Shown piece after piece: positions 34,000-42,547 of a DNA stretch of 64,000 bases. Numbering within the stretch: the stretch's first letter is position 1; each line of letters begins with the position of its first letter. This stretch comes from Streptomyces parvus (GTDB lineage: Bacteria > Actinomycetota > Actinomycetes > Streptomycetales > Streptomycetaceae): positions 727,304 to 791,303 of the forward strand of contig NZ_BMRY01000001.1 in NCBI RefSeq assembly GCF_014648875.1, in the 5' to 3' direction. The notes below the pieces were generated by a model. That model was not told where the DNA came from. It was given only the letters and a program-made list of their open reading frames with translations, and made no database searches. Position numbers and translations under genes: made by a program.

Positions 34000-35415
34000 T
34001 CAGAGGCCCAGGGTGCTGCGGGTGCGCCGTACGGTGCGGCGCAGCCGGACCGCCGCGCCCCGGGGGCCGCCGCCGGGCAGGGTGAGGCTCTGGAGGCGGC
34101 GGCGCTTGAAGTAGTGCTGGGTGGTGGGGTCGAGGTGTTCCCGCAGCCAGGCCTCGGCCTCGGGGCGCAGCCCGGGGTTGAGCTTGGCCTGCATGCAGTA
34201 GCCGACGGTCCGCACCAGCGGGGCGAGGGTGTCGGGCGCGTTGCGCGGCAGGCGGGGAATCTCCCCGGCACCCTGCGCATCCGGGCCTCCCTGCGCATCC
34301 GGACCTCCCCGCGCGTCCAGGTCGGGCACGAGGTGGTCGGTGATCGTCAGCGGGATGCGGTTGCTGTTCTCGTACGGGGTGATCCGGTCGAGGACCAGCC
34401 GGGTGCCGACGCGGGCGACGGGGATGCCGTAGTAGGCGGCGGCGGTGAACATCGCGGTGGAGAAGCAGCCGACGACGAGGGTCGGCGCGCACCGCTCGTA
34501 CAGCGTCTCGGCGAGCAGCGGGCTGTCCAGCGTGGTGAGCCGTACGCCGAGTTCGGCGGCGGCCTCGTCCAGGGCGCGGGAGTAGCGGGCCGGGGCGGTG
34601 GGGTGCGGCTTGAAGAGGATGGAGGTGTGCCCGGCGCGGGCGGCTCCGCGCAGCATCCGGATGTGCAGCTCCTCTTCCTCCTCCGGGGTGAGGATGGTGA
34701 GGGCGGCGAGGTACTGGCCCAGCAGCATCGCGGTGGGGGCGGCGGCCTCGGCGGCGGCGAGCCCCCGGTCGCCCTCGGCCGCCGCGGCGATCTCGGAGAG
34801 GACCGCGCGGAAGGCGTCGTCGGGGACGAGTTCGGGTTCGACGCCGGCCTCGGCGAGGAGGAGCGGGCGGAGCCAGGTGACCAGGTCGAGGTGGAGGACG
34901 CGCCGGATGCGGCAGGCGATGGACTGGGGCATCCGGTTGCGGGTGGGGCCGTAGCTCATCAGGCCGTCGGCGTAGACGTGGACGGCGCTCTCGGAGAAGA
35001 TCGCGGCGAGCGCGCGGGCCGGGTTGACCTGGATGGACTCGACGGCGAGGTCGACGGGGGCGTCGGGGGCGATGTCCCAGGCGAGGCGGAAGGCCCGCTG
35101 CCACAGGACGGTCTCCTCGGAGCGGGGGCCCCAGCCGCTGGGGTGGTGCGGGCTGATGGCCTCGTTCCAGTCGACGACGGCGTCGAAGCGGGCGGCGAGG
35201 GATCCGTAACCGCGCATCTCCTCCAGGCGCAGGGCGGTCTCGGGGACGGCCGCGTTGTTGGAGACCAGCAGGATGCGGTGGCTGTCGGTGGCCCGGCCGA
35301 ACTGTCCGGCGTCGAGCGCGGCGGCGAGGGTGGCCGCGCCGTACAGGGTGGAGACCTGGAAGATCTGGGTGCGCGGGGGCGTACGTACGGGAGTGGCTGC
35401 GGGGGTGGCGGTCAT
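34000..35415 (-). CDS. Polysialyltransferase-family protein (POLYST-like, copy 2)
   Basis: Encodes 471 residues and resembles the protein at 27641 across its length. It shares IFQVSTLYGAATLAAALDAG, FDAVVDWNEAISPHHPSGWGPR, HVYADGLMSYGPTRNRMP, RIRRVLHLDLVTWLRPLLL, SILFKPHPTAPARY and VVGCFSTAMFTAAAYYGIPVARVGTRLVLDRITPYEN. The KPHP and cFSTA motifs match known bacterial polysialyltransferases more closely than copy 1 does. A short in-frame 18-bp repeat encodes GGPDAQ units near residue 375. It follows the GT2 gene at 35420 by four bases. Confidence 0.85.
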   Translation of the reverse strand: MTATPAATPVRTPPRTQIFQVSTLYGAATLAAALDAGQFGRATDSHRILLVSNNAAVPETALRLEEMRGYGSLAARFDAVVDWNEAISPHHPSGWGPRSEETVLWQRAFRLAWDIAPDAPVDLAVESIQVNPARALAAIFSESAVHVYADGLMSYGPTRNRMPQSIACRIRRVLHLDLVTWLRPLLLAEAGVEPELVPDDAFRAVLSEIAAAAEGDRGLAAAEAAAPTAMLLGQYLAALTILTPEEEEELHIRMLRGAARAGHTSILFKPHPTAPARYSRALDEAAAELGVRLTTLDSPLLAETLYERCAPTLVVGCFSTAMFTAAAYYGIPVARVGTRLVLDRITPYENSNRIPLTITDHLVPDLDARGGPDAQGGPDAQGAGEIPRLPRNAPDTLAPLVRTVGYCMQAKLNPGLRPEAEAWLREHLDPTTQHYFKRRRLQSLTLPGGGPRGAAVRLRRTVRRTRSTLGL

Positions 35416-35419
35416 CGGG

Positions 35420-36385
35420 TCAGGCGGCCTTCTGCTTGGTGCGCAGACGGCTGAGCAGCGTGCCGCGCTTGTCGTCGATCATCGTCAGGGTGCGGTCGAG
35501 CACGTCCTGCGGCATCCGGCCCAGCGCGGCGGTGGACTCGGCGCGCAGCTTCCGGGCGGTGGCGGGCTCGTAGTCGTCGGCCTTCTCGTTGTGGAAGGCG
35601 ATCATCGCGCAGTAGGTACGGACGGCCTTCGGCAGCAGGGCGTCCGCGTCCCGGTCGGCGCGCAGCTGGTCGAGCAGCGTGTCGTAGGAGGCGAAGAAGT
35701 CGAGCTGGCGGGCGTCCTTGATCTGGGTCAGGGAGGTGGTGACCCCGCGCCGGTAGAAGATGCCGTACAGACCGAGCGCCGCGTAGGTGCGGGCGCGCAG
35801 ATGGAGCTGCCAGATCCACAGCCGGTCCTCGGCGGTGCGCAGTTCGGTGGCGAAGCGCTGGGCGCCGTCCGCGAAGAGCCGCCGGTGGTAGATCCCGGCC
35901 CAGACGAACGGGTAGTCGACCATGGTCTCGCGCTCGGGAGCGCCGATGCCGTCGCGGGGGTCGAGCAGGGTGTCCCGGAGCGGGGCGGGGGCGCGCCGTA
36001 CGACGCGGGTGGTGCCGGTGGACTGGACGTGGTCGGTGCGGGCGAAGTCGCAGTCCAGGTCCTCGGCGGCGCGCACGAGCCGGCCGAGATGGCCGGGGGC
36101 GTACCAGTCGTCGCCGTCGAGGAAGGTGAGGTAGTCGCCCTCGGCGGCGTCGATGCCGCTGTTGCGGGCGGCCGCGATGCCGACGTTCGTACCGTGTCTG
36201 ATCACCCGGGCGCGCGGCAGCCGCTCGGCCCAGTGGTCGACGATCTCCTGTGTGCCGTCGGTGGACGCGTCATCGACCAGCAGGAACTCGATGTCCGGGT
36301 CCGCGTTGCGGGCCAGACTGCCCAGCGTGGTCGGGGCGTAGGCCGCGACATTGTGGAGCGGTACGACAACGGACAGTTTCGGCAC
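35420..36385 (-). CDS. Family 2 glycosyltransferase (copy 2)
   Basis: Encodes 321 residues and is paralogous to the GT2 at 26655. It shows KLSVVVPLHNVAAYAPTTL, FLLVDDASTDGTQEIV, GIAAARNSGIDAAEGDYLTFLDGDDWYAPGHLGRL and the shared C-terminal part (TAEDRLWIWQLHLRART, FYRRGVTTSLTQIKDARQ). The GTG at 36385 was chosen because GAGGG lies five bases upstream; the GTG at 36397 lacks spacing. It heads the minus-strand operon running through the polysialyltransferase, TPR/GT29-like, pyruvyltransferase and acyltransferase genes. Confidence 0.92.
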   Translation of the reverse strand: MPKLSVVVPLHNVAAYAPTTLGSLARNADPDIEFLLVDDASTDGTQEIVDHWAERLPRARVIRHGTNVGIAAARNSGIDAAEGDYLTFLDGDDWYAPGHLGRLVRAAEDLDCDFARTDHVQSTGTTRVVRRAPAPLRDTLLDPRDGIGAPERETMVDYPFVWAGIYHRRLFADGAQRFATELRTAEDRLWIWQLHLRARTYAALGLYGIFYRRGVTTSLTQIKDARQLDFFASYDTLLDQLRADRDADALLPKAVRTYCAMIAFHNEKADDYEPATARKLRAESTAALGRMPQDVLDRTLTMIDDKRGTLLSRLRTKQKAA

Positions 36386-36525
36386 GCGCGCCCTCACCTT
36401 CGATCATGGTCCCGACAACGTAGTGAGACCGCGGAAGGATCGGGTGACACCCGCCACGACAGCGGGTGAACTCTGCGCGTCCGCCGGATGGCCGGGTACG
36501 CGCGCCGGAGTACGTCCCACGAGGC

Positions 36526-36556
36526 TTGACCTCAACTTCACTTGAGGTTCTATGTT
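36526..36556 (+). promoter_or_regulatory. MerR/SoxR-type promoter with 19-bp spacer and perfect dyad
   Basis: TTGACC (36526-36531) and TATGTT (36551-36556) are separated by 19 bp. The dyad ACCTCAA-CTTCAC-TTGAGGT (36529-36548) lies across the spacer. The long spacer and CCTCAA/TTGAGG dyad are the known hallmarks of MerR-family activated promoters. The -10 ends seven bases before the ATG at 36563. Confidence 0.8.
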
Positions 36557-36562
36557 CCAGGC

Positions 36563-37024
36563 ATGGACTACTCACACGACGACGCAGGACTCGCCCTCCA
36601 GCCGATCGGCTACTGGAGCTGGGCCGCCCACGAGGCGACGGTCACCCACATCAGGTCGGCGCTGGCCGAGAACGGGCTCACGCAGCCGCCCTGGTGGGTG
36701 CTCAACCAACTGGACGGGGCGGACGAGGAGGGACGGGACCGGGCCGAGCTGATCACCATGCTCAGCGGCTACCTCGACACCGGGACCGACGGCATGGAGG
36801 AGGCCGTCGACGGCCTCCTCCGGCAGGGCCTGGCCACGGAGGACTCCGGGTCCCGGCTCCGGCTGACGCCCGAGGGGCGGGCGCTGCGCGAGAGGACGTA
36901 CGCCCGGGTCGCCCGGGCGAGGGCGGAGATCCACGAGGGCATCGACGACGAGGAGTTCGTCGCCGCGCTCAAGGTGCTGCAGCGGATGATCCGCAACGTC
37001 GGGGGGAAGGCCTGGCACCAATGA
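36563..37024 (+). CDS. Winged-helix (MarR-like) regulator, probably leaderless
   Basis: Encodes 153 residues. The central region fits a MarR/PadR-like winged helix: PPWWVLNQLDGADEEGRDRAEL, DGMEEAVDGLLRQGLATE and SRLRLTPEGRALRERTYARVARARAEIH. Helices at both ends would form the dimer interface. The ATG at 36563 lies exactly where transcription should begin from the MerR-type promoter, and no SD is present, so the mRNA is probably leaderless. No MerR-family gene is seen in the window, so the activator must be encoded elsewhere. Confidence 0.8.
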   Translation: MDYSHDDAGLALQPIGYWSWAAHEATVTHIRSALAENGLTQPPWWVLNQLDGADEEGRDRAELITMLSGYLDTGTDGMEEAVDGLLRQGLATEDSGSRLRLTPEGRALRERTYARVARARAEIHEGIDDEEFVAALKVLQRMIRNVGGKAWHQ

Positions 37025-37067
37025 GGCCTGGCACCAGTGAGAACGGCCGGGCGGGCCGTCCCCCGGA

Positions 37068-37754
37068 CTAGACGCTGCTGAGCGAGAGCTTCGCGGCGAA
37101 CCCGAGGAACAGGACCCCGGCCGCCGAAGTGGCCCCCGCCGACAGTCGCTTGCGGCGGCGGAAGACGGCGGCCAGCCGGGTGCCGCCGAAGATCAGCACC
37201 GAGAGGTAGGCGAAGCTGGCGAGCTGGAGCAGGGTGCCGAGCACCAGGAACGACAGCGCCGGGTAGGCGTAGCCGGGGTCGACGAACTGGACGAAGAAGG
37301 AGATCAGGAACAGGATCGCCTTCGGGTTGATCAGGCTGACCACGAGCGCCCGGCGGTAGGGCCGCTCCACGGGCCCCGCCGCCGCCCCGGAAGCCCCGGC
37401 CCTCTCCTCCGCCTCGACCGTCCCGACGAGTTCGGCGGTACGCCGGTGCCGCTCGCGCCACAGGGCCACGGCGGCCCGCAGCATCCCGATGGCCATCCAG
37501 GTCAGATAGGCAGCGCCCGCGTACTTGACGATCGCGAAGAGGAGAGGGGTGGTCGTCAGTAGGGACGCGGCGCCCAGTGCGGCGAGCGTCATCAGGACGG
37601 TGTCCCCGGTCCAGACGCCCGCGGCGGCTTTGTACCCGGTGCGTACGCCGCGCCGGGCGGCGACGGAGAGCACGTAGAGCGAGTTCGGACCCGGCAGAAG
37701 GACGATCAGCGCCAGGCCGGCGAGATAGGTCGGAAGATCGGTGACACCCAGCAT
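37068..37754 (-). CDS. LysE/LeuE-family amino-acid exporter
   Basis: Encodes 228 residues with about six transmembrane segments. The family signature is LIVLLPGPNSLYVLSVAARRGVRTGYKAAAGVWTGD in the first third, with KYAGAAYLTWMAIGMLRAA and SLINPKAILFLISFFVQFVDP later. A 30-residue cytoplasmic Glu/Ala-rich loop separates the halves. It exports amino acids or related metabolites through the plasma membrane. It is convergent with the winged-helix gene, 43 bp apart. Confidence 0.92.
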   Translation of the reverse strand: MLGVTDLPTYLAGLALIVLLPGPNSLYVLSVAARRGVRTGYKAAAGVWTGDTVLMTLAALGAASLLTTTPLLFAIVKYAGAAYLTWMAIGMLRAAVALWRERHRRTAELVGTVEAEERAGASGAAAGPVERPYRRALVVSLINPKAILFLISFFVQFVDPGYAYPALSFLVLGTLLQLASFAYLSVLIFGGTRLAAVFRRRKRLSAGATSAAGVLFLGFAAKLSLSSV

Positions 37755-38057
37755 GAACGGAGTGTCGCACGCCGGTACGGGTCGCCGTCCAGGGGGTTTC
37801 ACCTGGCGGTATGGACCCTCGGGCGGTGCGCGGACGAGGGCCGGTCCCGACGGCCCGGACCCGGCCATGATCGGCCGGGGGTGACCTCGGGGGTCTGGAC
37901 GCGCGGCCGCCGTCCGGCGGAGGATTCGCTGACCGGGCCGGACGGGAATCCGTACGGCATCCGTACAGGAGGCACCGGGCCGACAGGTGACCCAGGGGGA
38001 TCGAACATGGTGGACACGGACAGCGGGTGGGACGGCCGGGGCGGGAGAGGCTCGCGC
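37755..38057. other. Intergenic region between lysE-like and L,D-transpeptidase genes
   Basis: About 300 bp separating divergent genes. It contains a direct repeat of CCGTAC near 37950-37970 and a possible earlier start for the transpeptidase (ATG at 38007 behind AGGGGGA). No separate gene is seen. Confidence 0.4.
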
Positions 38058-39008
38058 GTGACGAGGAACACGGGCGGAGCGCGTCCGGCCGAACCGATAC
38101 CGGGCCGTCGGGTCGCCGCCGTGTCCCTCGTCGCGCTGGCCGCCCTCGCGACGGGGTGCGAACCGGGCGCCGCGACGGGGGCGCAGGAGGCGCCGCCGTC
38201 GGCGCGGCCCACGCAGGCCTCGGCCCCCTCCCCCGCCCGCACCGCTCCCGTGACCGGGGACGCGAAACCGCGCACCGCGCCACCGCCCAGCCCGTCGGCG
38301 TCCACCGCCGCACCGGCCCCGACCCCGGACGTGACGACCGCCCGGCCCGCCCCGGAACCGAGCACCGCACCGCCGCCGCGCGTCCTGATGCGGACCGGGT
38401 CCGAGAGCGACCGGGTGCGTGAACTCCAGGCCCGGCTCCGCCAGATCGGCCACTTCGGGCGCAACCCCACCGGCTACTACGGCTCCGTCACCGCCGACTC
38501 CGTGCGGTCCTTCCAGGCCAAACGGAGCCTGCCGGTCACCGGCTCCACCGACGAGGTGACCTGGCAGCGGCTGCTGGCGATGACCCGGGTGCCGACGGCC
38601 GCCGAACTGCGCCCGCCGACCGAGCGGCCGGTGGCCGCGCCGGACGAACGGTGCCTGAAGGGCCGGGTCCTGTGCATCAGCAAGAACAGCCGGACCCTGG
38701 CGTGGATGATCGACGGCAAGGTCGTCTCGGCGATGGACGTGCGTTTCGGCTCCGAGTACACGCCCACCCGCGAGGGGGTGTTCGAGGTGTTCTGGAAGTC
38801 CCGGGACCATGTGTCGACGCTCTACGACACCCCGATGCCGTACGCCCTGTTCTTCAGCGGCGGCCAGGCGGTGCACTACTCGGCCGACTTCGCGGCCAAC
38901 GGCTACGGCGGCGCCTCGCACGGCTGCGTCAACGTGCGGGACAAGAAGAAGGTCGCGGCGCTGTTCGACCAGGTGAGGACCGGCGACAAGGTCGTCGTCT
39001 ACTGGTGA
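38058..39008 (+). CDS. Lipoprotein L,D-transpeptidase
   Basis: About 316 residues. A signal sequence ends in the lipobox ALATGC, so the protein is lipid-anchored outside. A long Pro/Ala/Thr linker follows, then a peptidoglycan-binding domain (RVRELQARLRQIGHFG, VTADSVRSFQAKRSLPVTG). The YkuD catalytic domain (about 200-316) has VHYSADFAANGYGGASHGCVNV, with the canonical SHGC. The GTG at 38058 has GGAGAGG seven bases upstream and gives a normal lipoprotein signal. The ATG at 38007 also has an SD but adds an acidic N-tail. It makes 3-3 cross-links in the wall. Confidence 0.9.
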   Translation: MTRNTGGARPAEPIPGRRVAAVSLVALAALATGCEPGAATGAQEAPPSARPTQASAPSPARTAPVTGDAKPRTAPPPSPSASTAAPAPTPDVTTARPAPEPSTAPPPRVLMRTGSESDRVRELQARLRQIGHFGRNPTGYYGSVTADSVRSFQAKRSLPVTGSTDEVTWQRLLAMTRVPTAAELRPPTERPVAAPDERCLKGRVLCISKNSRTLAWMIDGKVVSAMDVRFGSEYTPTREGVFEVFWKSRDHVSTLYDTPMPYALFFSGGQAVHYSADFAANGYGGASHGCVNVRDKKKVAALFDQVRTGDKVVVYW

Positions 39009-39039
39009 CCGGCTGCTCGGCCGGTACGGACGGAGAGAG

Positions 39040-39078
39040 GGCGCGGGCGGGACCGGGGGAACGTGTCCCGCCCGCGCC
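39040..39078. terminator. Terminator between L,D-transpeptidase and the convergent gene
   Basis: A perfect 14-bp stem (39040-39053 with 39065-39078) has an 11-base loop. The remaining 140 bp to the next stop codon show no gene. Confidence 0.75.
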
Positions 39079-39220
39079 GATGCGCTGAGCCGAAGGTACG
39101 GGGGGAACCCCGGCTCGTCGCGCGGCCGATGACCAGTCGGCCCACTCTGTACTGCGCCCGGCCTCCGAAAAACGTCACACCTGGTCGCACGGACGGTCGG
39201 CCGAGCCCCGAAAGGGCAGG

Positions 39221-40357
39221 TCAGCGGGTCAGTACGGTGGCCGCACCACTGCTCATGGGGAGGGGCGGAACCTCGGCGTCCGCCCCGGCGCCGGCAGCGT
39301 CCTCCGGGGCCGCTGCGGCGCGCGGTACGGGGTGGAAGGAGACGGGCGGCAGCGAGCCGCCGTCCCCCGGTCCGTTCTGACCGCCGTCGTCGTCATCGTC
39401 GTCGCCGTCCCCGCCACCGGAGCCGCCGCTTCCACCGTTCCCACCGCCGCCGTTCCCGCCGAGGAGGCGGTCGCAGAAGCGCTCCAGGTTCTTCTCGCCC
39501 TTGGCGAACTCGATCAGCTGGCGGCGGCTCCGGTCGTCCAGCGTGCCCGCGCGGAAGGCCTTGCAGGCCTTGACGGACTTCTCGTACCAGTTGCCCGAGT
39601 CCGTGTCGCCGCCGGAACCACCGGGGCGGTCGTCCTGCCCGGTGCCGCCGCCGGTTGTCTCCTCCCGGCCGTCGTCGCCCGGCTGGTCCGGGGTGTCCGG
39701 GGTGTCCGTGCCCGACCCCCGGCCGGTGCCGCCGGTCCGCGCGCCGTCGGGCTCCTCGGGGCCGCCGGACTCGCGGGCCGTGGGCGAGGAGGAGGTATCC
39801 GGCTCGGCGGGCGAGGACGGGTCCGCCGGGGCCGACGGGTCGTCGACGGAGTCGCTGGAGATCAGCGGGCCCGGGGTCACGGCGGCCGATACGGAGCTGG
39901 CCGGCGTGGGCGAGCCCTGCCCGCCGAAGGTTCCGGTGAACACGCCCGTACCGGCGGCGACCGCGACCCCGCCGAGCGCACAGCCGGCGAGCGAGGCGAC
40001 CAGGCCGAAGCGGACCGGTCGGCTCCAGCGCGGGCGGCGGGCCGGGGCGGCGGGGGCGGAGCCGAGGTGGATGGTGTGCAGCCGGCCGGGGCTGCCGGGG
40101 ACTGCGGCACCGGCGGCGCGGCCGGCGAGCCGGTCCGCACCGCTGCCGTAGCCGGCCTGCCGGAACGCGGCGAGGACGGCGTCCTCGCCGGGGAGTTCGC
40201 CTGCCGGGGCCCGCAGCCCCGCGCGCGCCGCGCCGAGCGCTTCGGCGAGGCGGAAGGCATCGGTCCGGGCATCGTCGCCGACGGGGACGACCGGTTCGCC
40301 GCGGAGAAGTCTCTCCGCCGCGTCCTTGTCAAGCCACTCGTAGTGCTCGTCGGCCAT
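39221..40357 (-). CDS. Putative membrane anti-sigma-like partner of the ECF sigma factor
   Basis: Encodes 378 residues. The cytoplasmic N-part (about 1-120, EWLDKDAAERLLRGE, DAFRLAEALGAAR) is followed by one membrane segment (VRFGLVASLAGCALGGVAVAAG, about 125-146). A long Ser/Pro/Asp/Gly-rich low-complexity outer region contains a short folded patch (SVKACKAFRAGTLDDRSRRQLIEFAKGEKNLERFCDRLL). The ATG at 40357 shares one base with the sigma stop (TGATG), so the two are coupled. Topology and position suggest an anti-sigma factor. No zinc HxxxCxxC motif is visible. Confidence 0.75.
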   Translation of the reverse strand: MADEHYEWLDKDAAERLLRGEPVVPVGDDARTDAFRLAEALGAARAGLRAPAGELPGEDAVLAAFRQAGYGSGADRLAGRAAGAAVPGSPGRLHTIHLGSAPAAPARRPRWSRPVRFGLVASLAGCALGGVAVAAGTGVFTGTFGGQGSPTPASSVSAAVTPGPLISSDSVDDPSAPADPSSPAEPDTSSSPTARESGGPEEPDGARTGGTGRGSGTDTPDTPDQPGDDGREETTGGGTGQDDRPGGSGGDTDSGNWYEKSVKACKAFRAGTLDDRSRRQLIEFAKGEKNLERFCDRLLGGNGGGGNGGSGGSGGGDGDDDDDDGGQNGPGDGGSLPPVSFHPVPRAAAAPEDAAGAGADAEVPPLPMSSGAATVLTR

Positions 40358-41124
40358 CACATGTCCTTCTGCGTCCACGGTCGCGAATGCGTCACACCGG
40401 GAGTGACCACGGCGGGTGCCGCCGGACCGCCTCGGCCGGGCCGCTGGGAGGGCACGGCCCCGAGCCCGGTGCCGCCGCCGGCGTCGCTCCCGTCGTCCTG
40501 GGCCGGGGGCCGCTCCGCGGTGCCGTCCGGGTCGAACGCCCCGTCGCCGTCGGCCCGGGACGCCGGGAGCTGCGCGTCGGCGCCGAGGAGTTCGGCCAGC
40601 CGCTTGAGGCCGCGGTGGGCGGCGGTACGCACGGCTCCGGGCCGCTTGCCCAGGGTCTGCGCCGCGCTCTTCGCGTCGAGCCCGACGACGACCCGCAGGA
40701 CGACGGCCTCGGCCTGGTCCTGCGGCAGCTGGGCGATGAGGGACATGGTGCGGTCGGTGTCCAGGGCCTCGATCGCGTCGCCCGCGGTGTCGGAATCGGC
40801 CGCGCGCGTGGTCAGCTCGGTCTCGTCGCCGCCGATAGCGGGACGGCGGCTGCGCATCCGCAGATGGTCCAGAGAACGGTTGCGCGCGATCCGCGCGGCC
40901 CAGCCCCGGAACCGGTCGGCGTCACCACTGAACCGGTCGAGGTCGCGCGCTATCTGCAGCCACGCCTCGGACGCCACGTCCTCGGCGTCCGGCTCTCCGA
41001 CCAGCGTCCGTATGTAGCCCAACAACCGTGGGTGCACCGCGCGGTACACAGCACGGAAGGCGTCCTCGTCCCCGTCCTGTGCCGCGAGCACCGCGGCAGT
41101 CAGCTCCGCGTCGTCCCCCAGCAC
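40357..41124 (-). CDS. ECF sigma factor
   Basis: About 255 residues. Region 2 has AFRAVYRAVHPRLLGYIRTLV, DAEDVASEAWLQIARDLDRF and DRFRGWAARIARNRSLDHLRM. Region 4 has LIAQLPQDQAEAVVLRVVVGLDAKSAAQTL and RPGAVRTAAHRGLKRLAELL. A disordered 70-residue C-tail follows. The frame is open to 41244, but the extra 40 residues look non-coding and contain a TTGACC. The GTG at 41124 (VLGDDAELTAAVLAAQ) matches the usual start of this family, though SD spacing is poor. It is coupled to the putative anti-sigma gene. Confidence 0.88.
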   Translation of the reverse strand: MLGDDAELTAAVLAAQDGDEDAFRAVYRAVHPRLLGYIRTLVGEPDAEDVASEAWLQIARDLDRFSGDADRFRGWAARIARNRSLDHLRMRSRRPAIGGDETELTTRAADSDTAGDAIEALDTDRTMSLIAQLPQDQAEAVVLRVVVGLDAKSAAQTLGKRPGAVRTAAHRGLKRLAELLGADAQLPASRADGDGAFDPDGTAERPPAQDDGSDAGGGTGLGAVPSQRPGRGGPAAPAVVTPGVTHSRPWTQKDM

Positions 41125-41688
41125 TCCCTCAACCCGCCCTGCCGTCCTGAATCGCAGCTGGTCAACTGCTGCGCAACCCTGCGCGAACCAGCACGCTACG
41201 TGAGCGGTGGGGGCCACGTCCATGACTTGTACAACTCGCAACAATTCGACGGCCGCGCTTCCGGTGTGACAGAAAACGCAGTCATGGCGCTGAGATGAGT
41301 ACGGGGTCGTGCTGCGACCCCGTGGAAGACGGCCGGGGCCTCTCCTGTGGGGGGTGGCGGCCCCGGTCGTCGCTCCTCCTCAGCTGCGCCCTGAACAGGG
41401 CCGGCCCCTGCGCACGGCCCCCCGCGCGGCCGACGGTGTGACCGACACCGCACGGATTCCGCCCGGCCGGCCGGACCTCCCCGGACTGCTCCGCGGGCCT
41501 CACGGCCTTCGTCGGATCCGCAGCCTCCCCGTTTCGGCGCGGCCCGCAGTGCGCTACGCCCTGCCGGTGGGTGTCAACGGCCCATGTGGCCCATTCGCCG
41601 CGCCCCGTCGAACGGCTCGGGAGCGGCCCGCGCGCTAACGTGCCGTCAGTTTGGAGCAATGAGCCACGAGGAGACTTGAGGACCGCAT
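41125..41688. other. Long intergenic region upstream of the sigma gene
   Basis: About 560 bp with no credible gene. It holds the presumed sigma promoter/leader (41125-41290) and the control region of the decayed symporter. The right end carries GAGGA six bases before the relic start codon. Confidence 0.45.
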
Positions 41689-41763
41689 ATGACAGAGCAG
41701 CCACGCGAGCAGCGGGCCACCCGGGCGGGCTTTCTGTTCGCCGCGATCGGTTCGGCCGTCGGG
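41689..41763 (+). pseudogene. Relic N-terminus of a sodium:neurotransmitter symporter (SNF family)
   Basis: After GAGGA and an ATG at 41689 the frame reads MTEQPREQRATRAGFLFAAI then GSAVG. This matches the conserved N-terminus of SNF/NSS symporters (R-x-x-W/R-x-x-R-x-GF-x-x-A-x-x-G-x-A-x-G). The next expected residues, LGNIWRFPY, and the remaining twelve-helix protein are missing. The sequence runs instead into the end of the opposite-strand K+ channel gene. I read this as a deletion remnant. Confidence 0.7.
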
Positions 41764-41803
41764 GGGTCCAGGACGCTGTACGTCCATGTACGGGGCCTGA
41801 AGC

Positions 41804-42547
41804 CTACGGACGGCGGACGGACCCGATCGTGCCCGGTACGAGCATCGCGGCCCGATGGGGACACCGTCGGGAAGTCAGGGCCTCAAGGAGCGCTGTCTGC
41901 CTCATCTCCTCGGCGTTGTCCCGCTCGAAGCGGGAGATGAACCACGCGGCGATGTTCGCCGTCACGACACCGAGCAGAGCGATGCCGGAGAGCATCAGCC
42001 CCACGGCGAGCAGCCGACCGAGCCCGGTCGTCGGAGCGAGGTCCCCGTACCCCACCGTCGTCATGGTGGTGAAGGACCACCACACCGCGTCTCCGATCGT
42101 GCGGATGTTGCCGTCCGGCGCGTCCCGTTCCACCTGGAGCACCGCGAGGGACCCGAACATCAGGAGGCCCACGACGGCGCCGGCGACGTAGACGGTCAGC
42201 GTGATCTGGGGAGCGTTGCGGGCCCGGCGGCCCAGCAGCAGCAGCGTCGAGACCAGCCGCAGCAGCCGCAGCGGCTGGATGAGCGGCAGGGCGACGGCCA
42301 GCAGGTCCAGTGGATGGCGGCGGACGAAGGCCCACCTGTCCGGCGTGAGCAGCAATCGCGTCGCGTAGTCTCCGGCGAAGGCCGCCCACACCGCCCACTC
42401 CACGGCCCGGCAGGCCGTGTGGATCCACGCAGGCGCGTCCGGGGCGAGGACGGGAACCGCGTAGGCGAGGGCGAAGCACGCGGCGAGGAGCAGCAGCGGG
42501 GTCCGTGTGCGCTGGTCCCATTCGTCCACTTTGATTCGATACTTCAT
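41804..42547 (-). CDS. Potassium channel protein (voltage-gated-like, Kch type)
   Basis: Encodes 247 residues. Hydrophobic segments S1-S4 are present, with an arginine-rich S4-like stretch (LRLLRLVSTLLLLGRRAR). The pore loop is WWSFTTMTTVGYGDLAPTT with the TVGYGD K+ selectivity filter, and a last helix (LAVGLMLSGIALLGVVTANIAAW) follows. There is no RCK domain. It is co-directional with kdpFABC, about 100 bp beyond the kdpC stop, so the region groups K+ entry and exit proteins. Confidence 0.93.
   Translation of the reverse strand: MKYRIKVDEWDQRTRTPLLLLAACFALAYAVPVLAPDAPAWIHTACRAVEWAVWAAFAGDYATRLLLTPDRWAFVRRHPLDLLAVALPLIQPLRLLRLVSTLLLLGRRARNAPQITLTVYVAGAVVGLLMFGSLAVLQVERDAPDGNIRTIGDAVWWSFTTMTTVGYGDLAPTTGLGRLLAVGLMLSGIALLGVVTANIAAWFISRFERDNAEEMRQTALLEALTSRRCPHRAAMLVPGTIGSVRRP

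Noticed and set aside
34255..34320. 18-bp repeats inside the second polysialyltransferase gene
   Set aside because: In-frame low-complexity linker (GGPDAQ units); explained as ordinary coding slippage.
36398..36520. Extra gene between the GT2 and winged-helix genes
   Set aside because: Short frames only, without SD or recognisable protein features.
41309..41638. 109-residue open frame upstream of the symporter relic
   Set aside because: Proline/arginine-rich translation, no SD and no domain; likely a chance frame in high-GC DNA.
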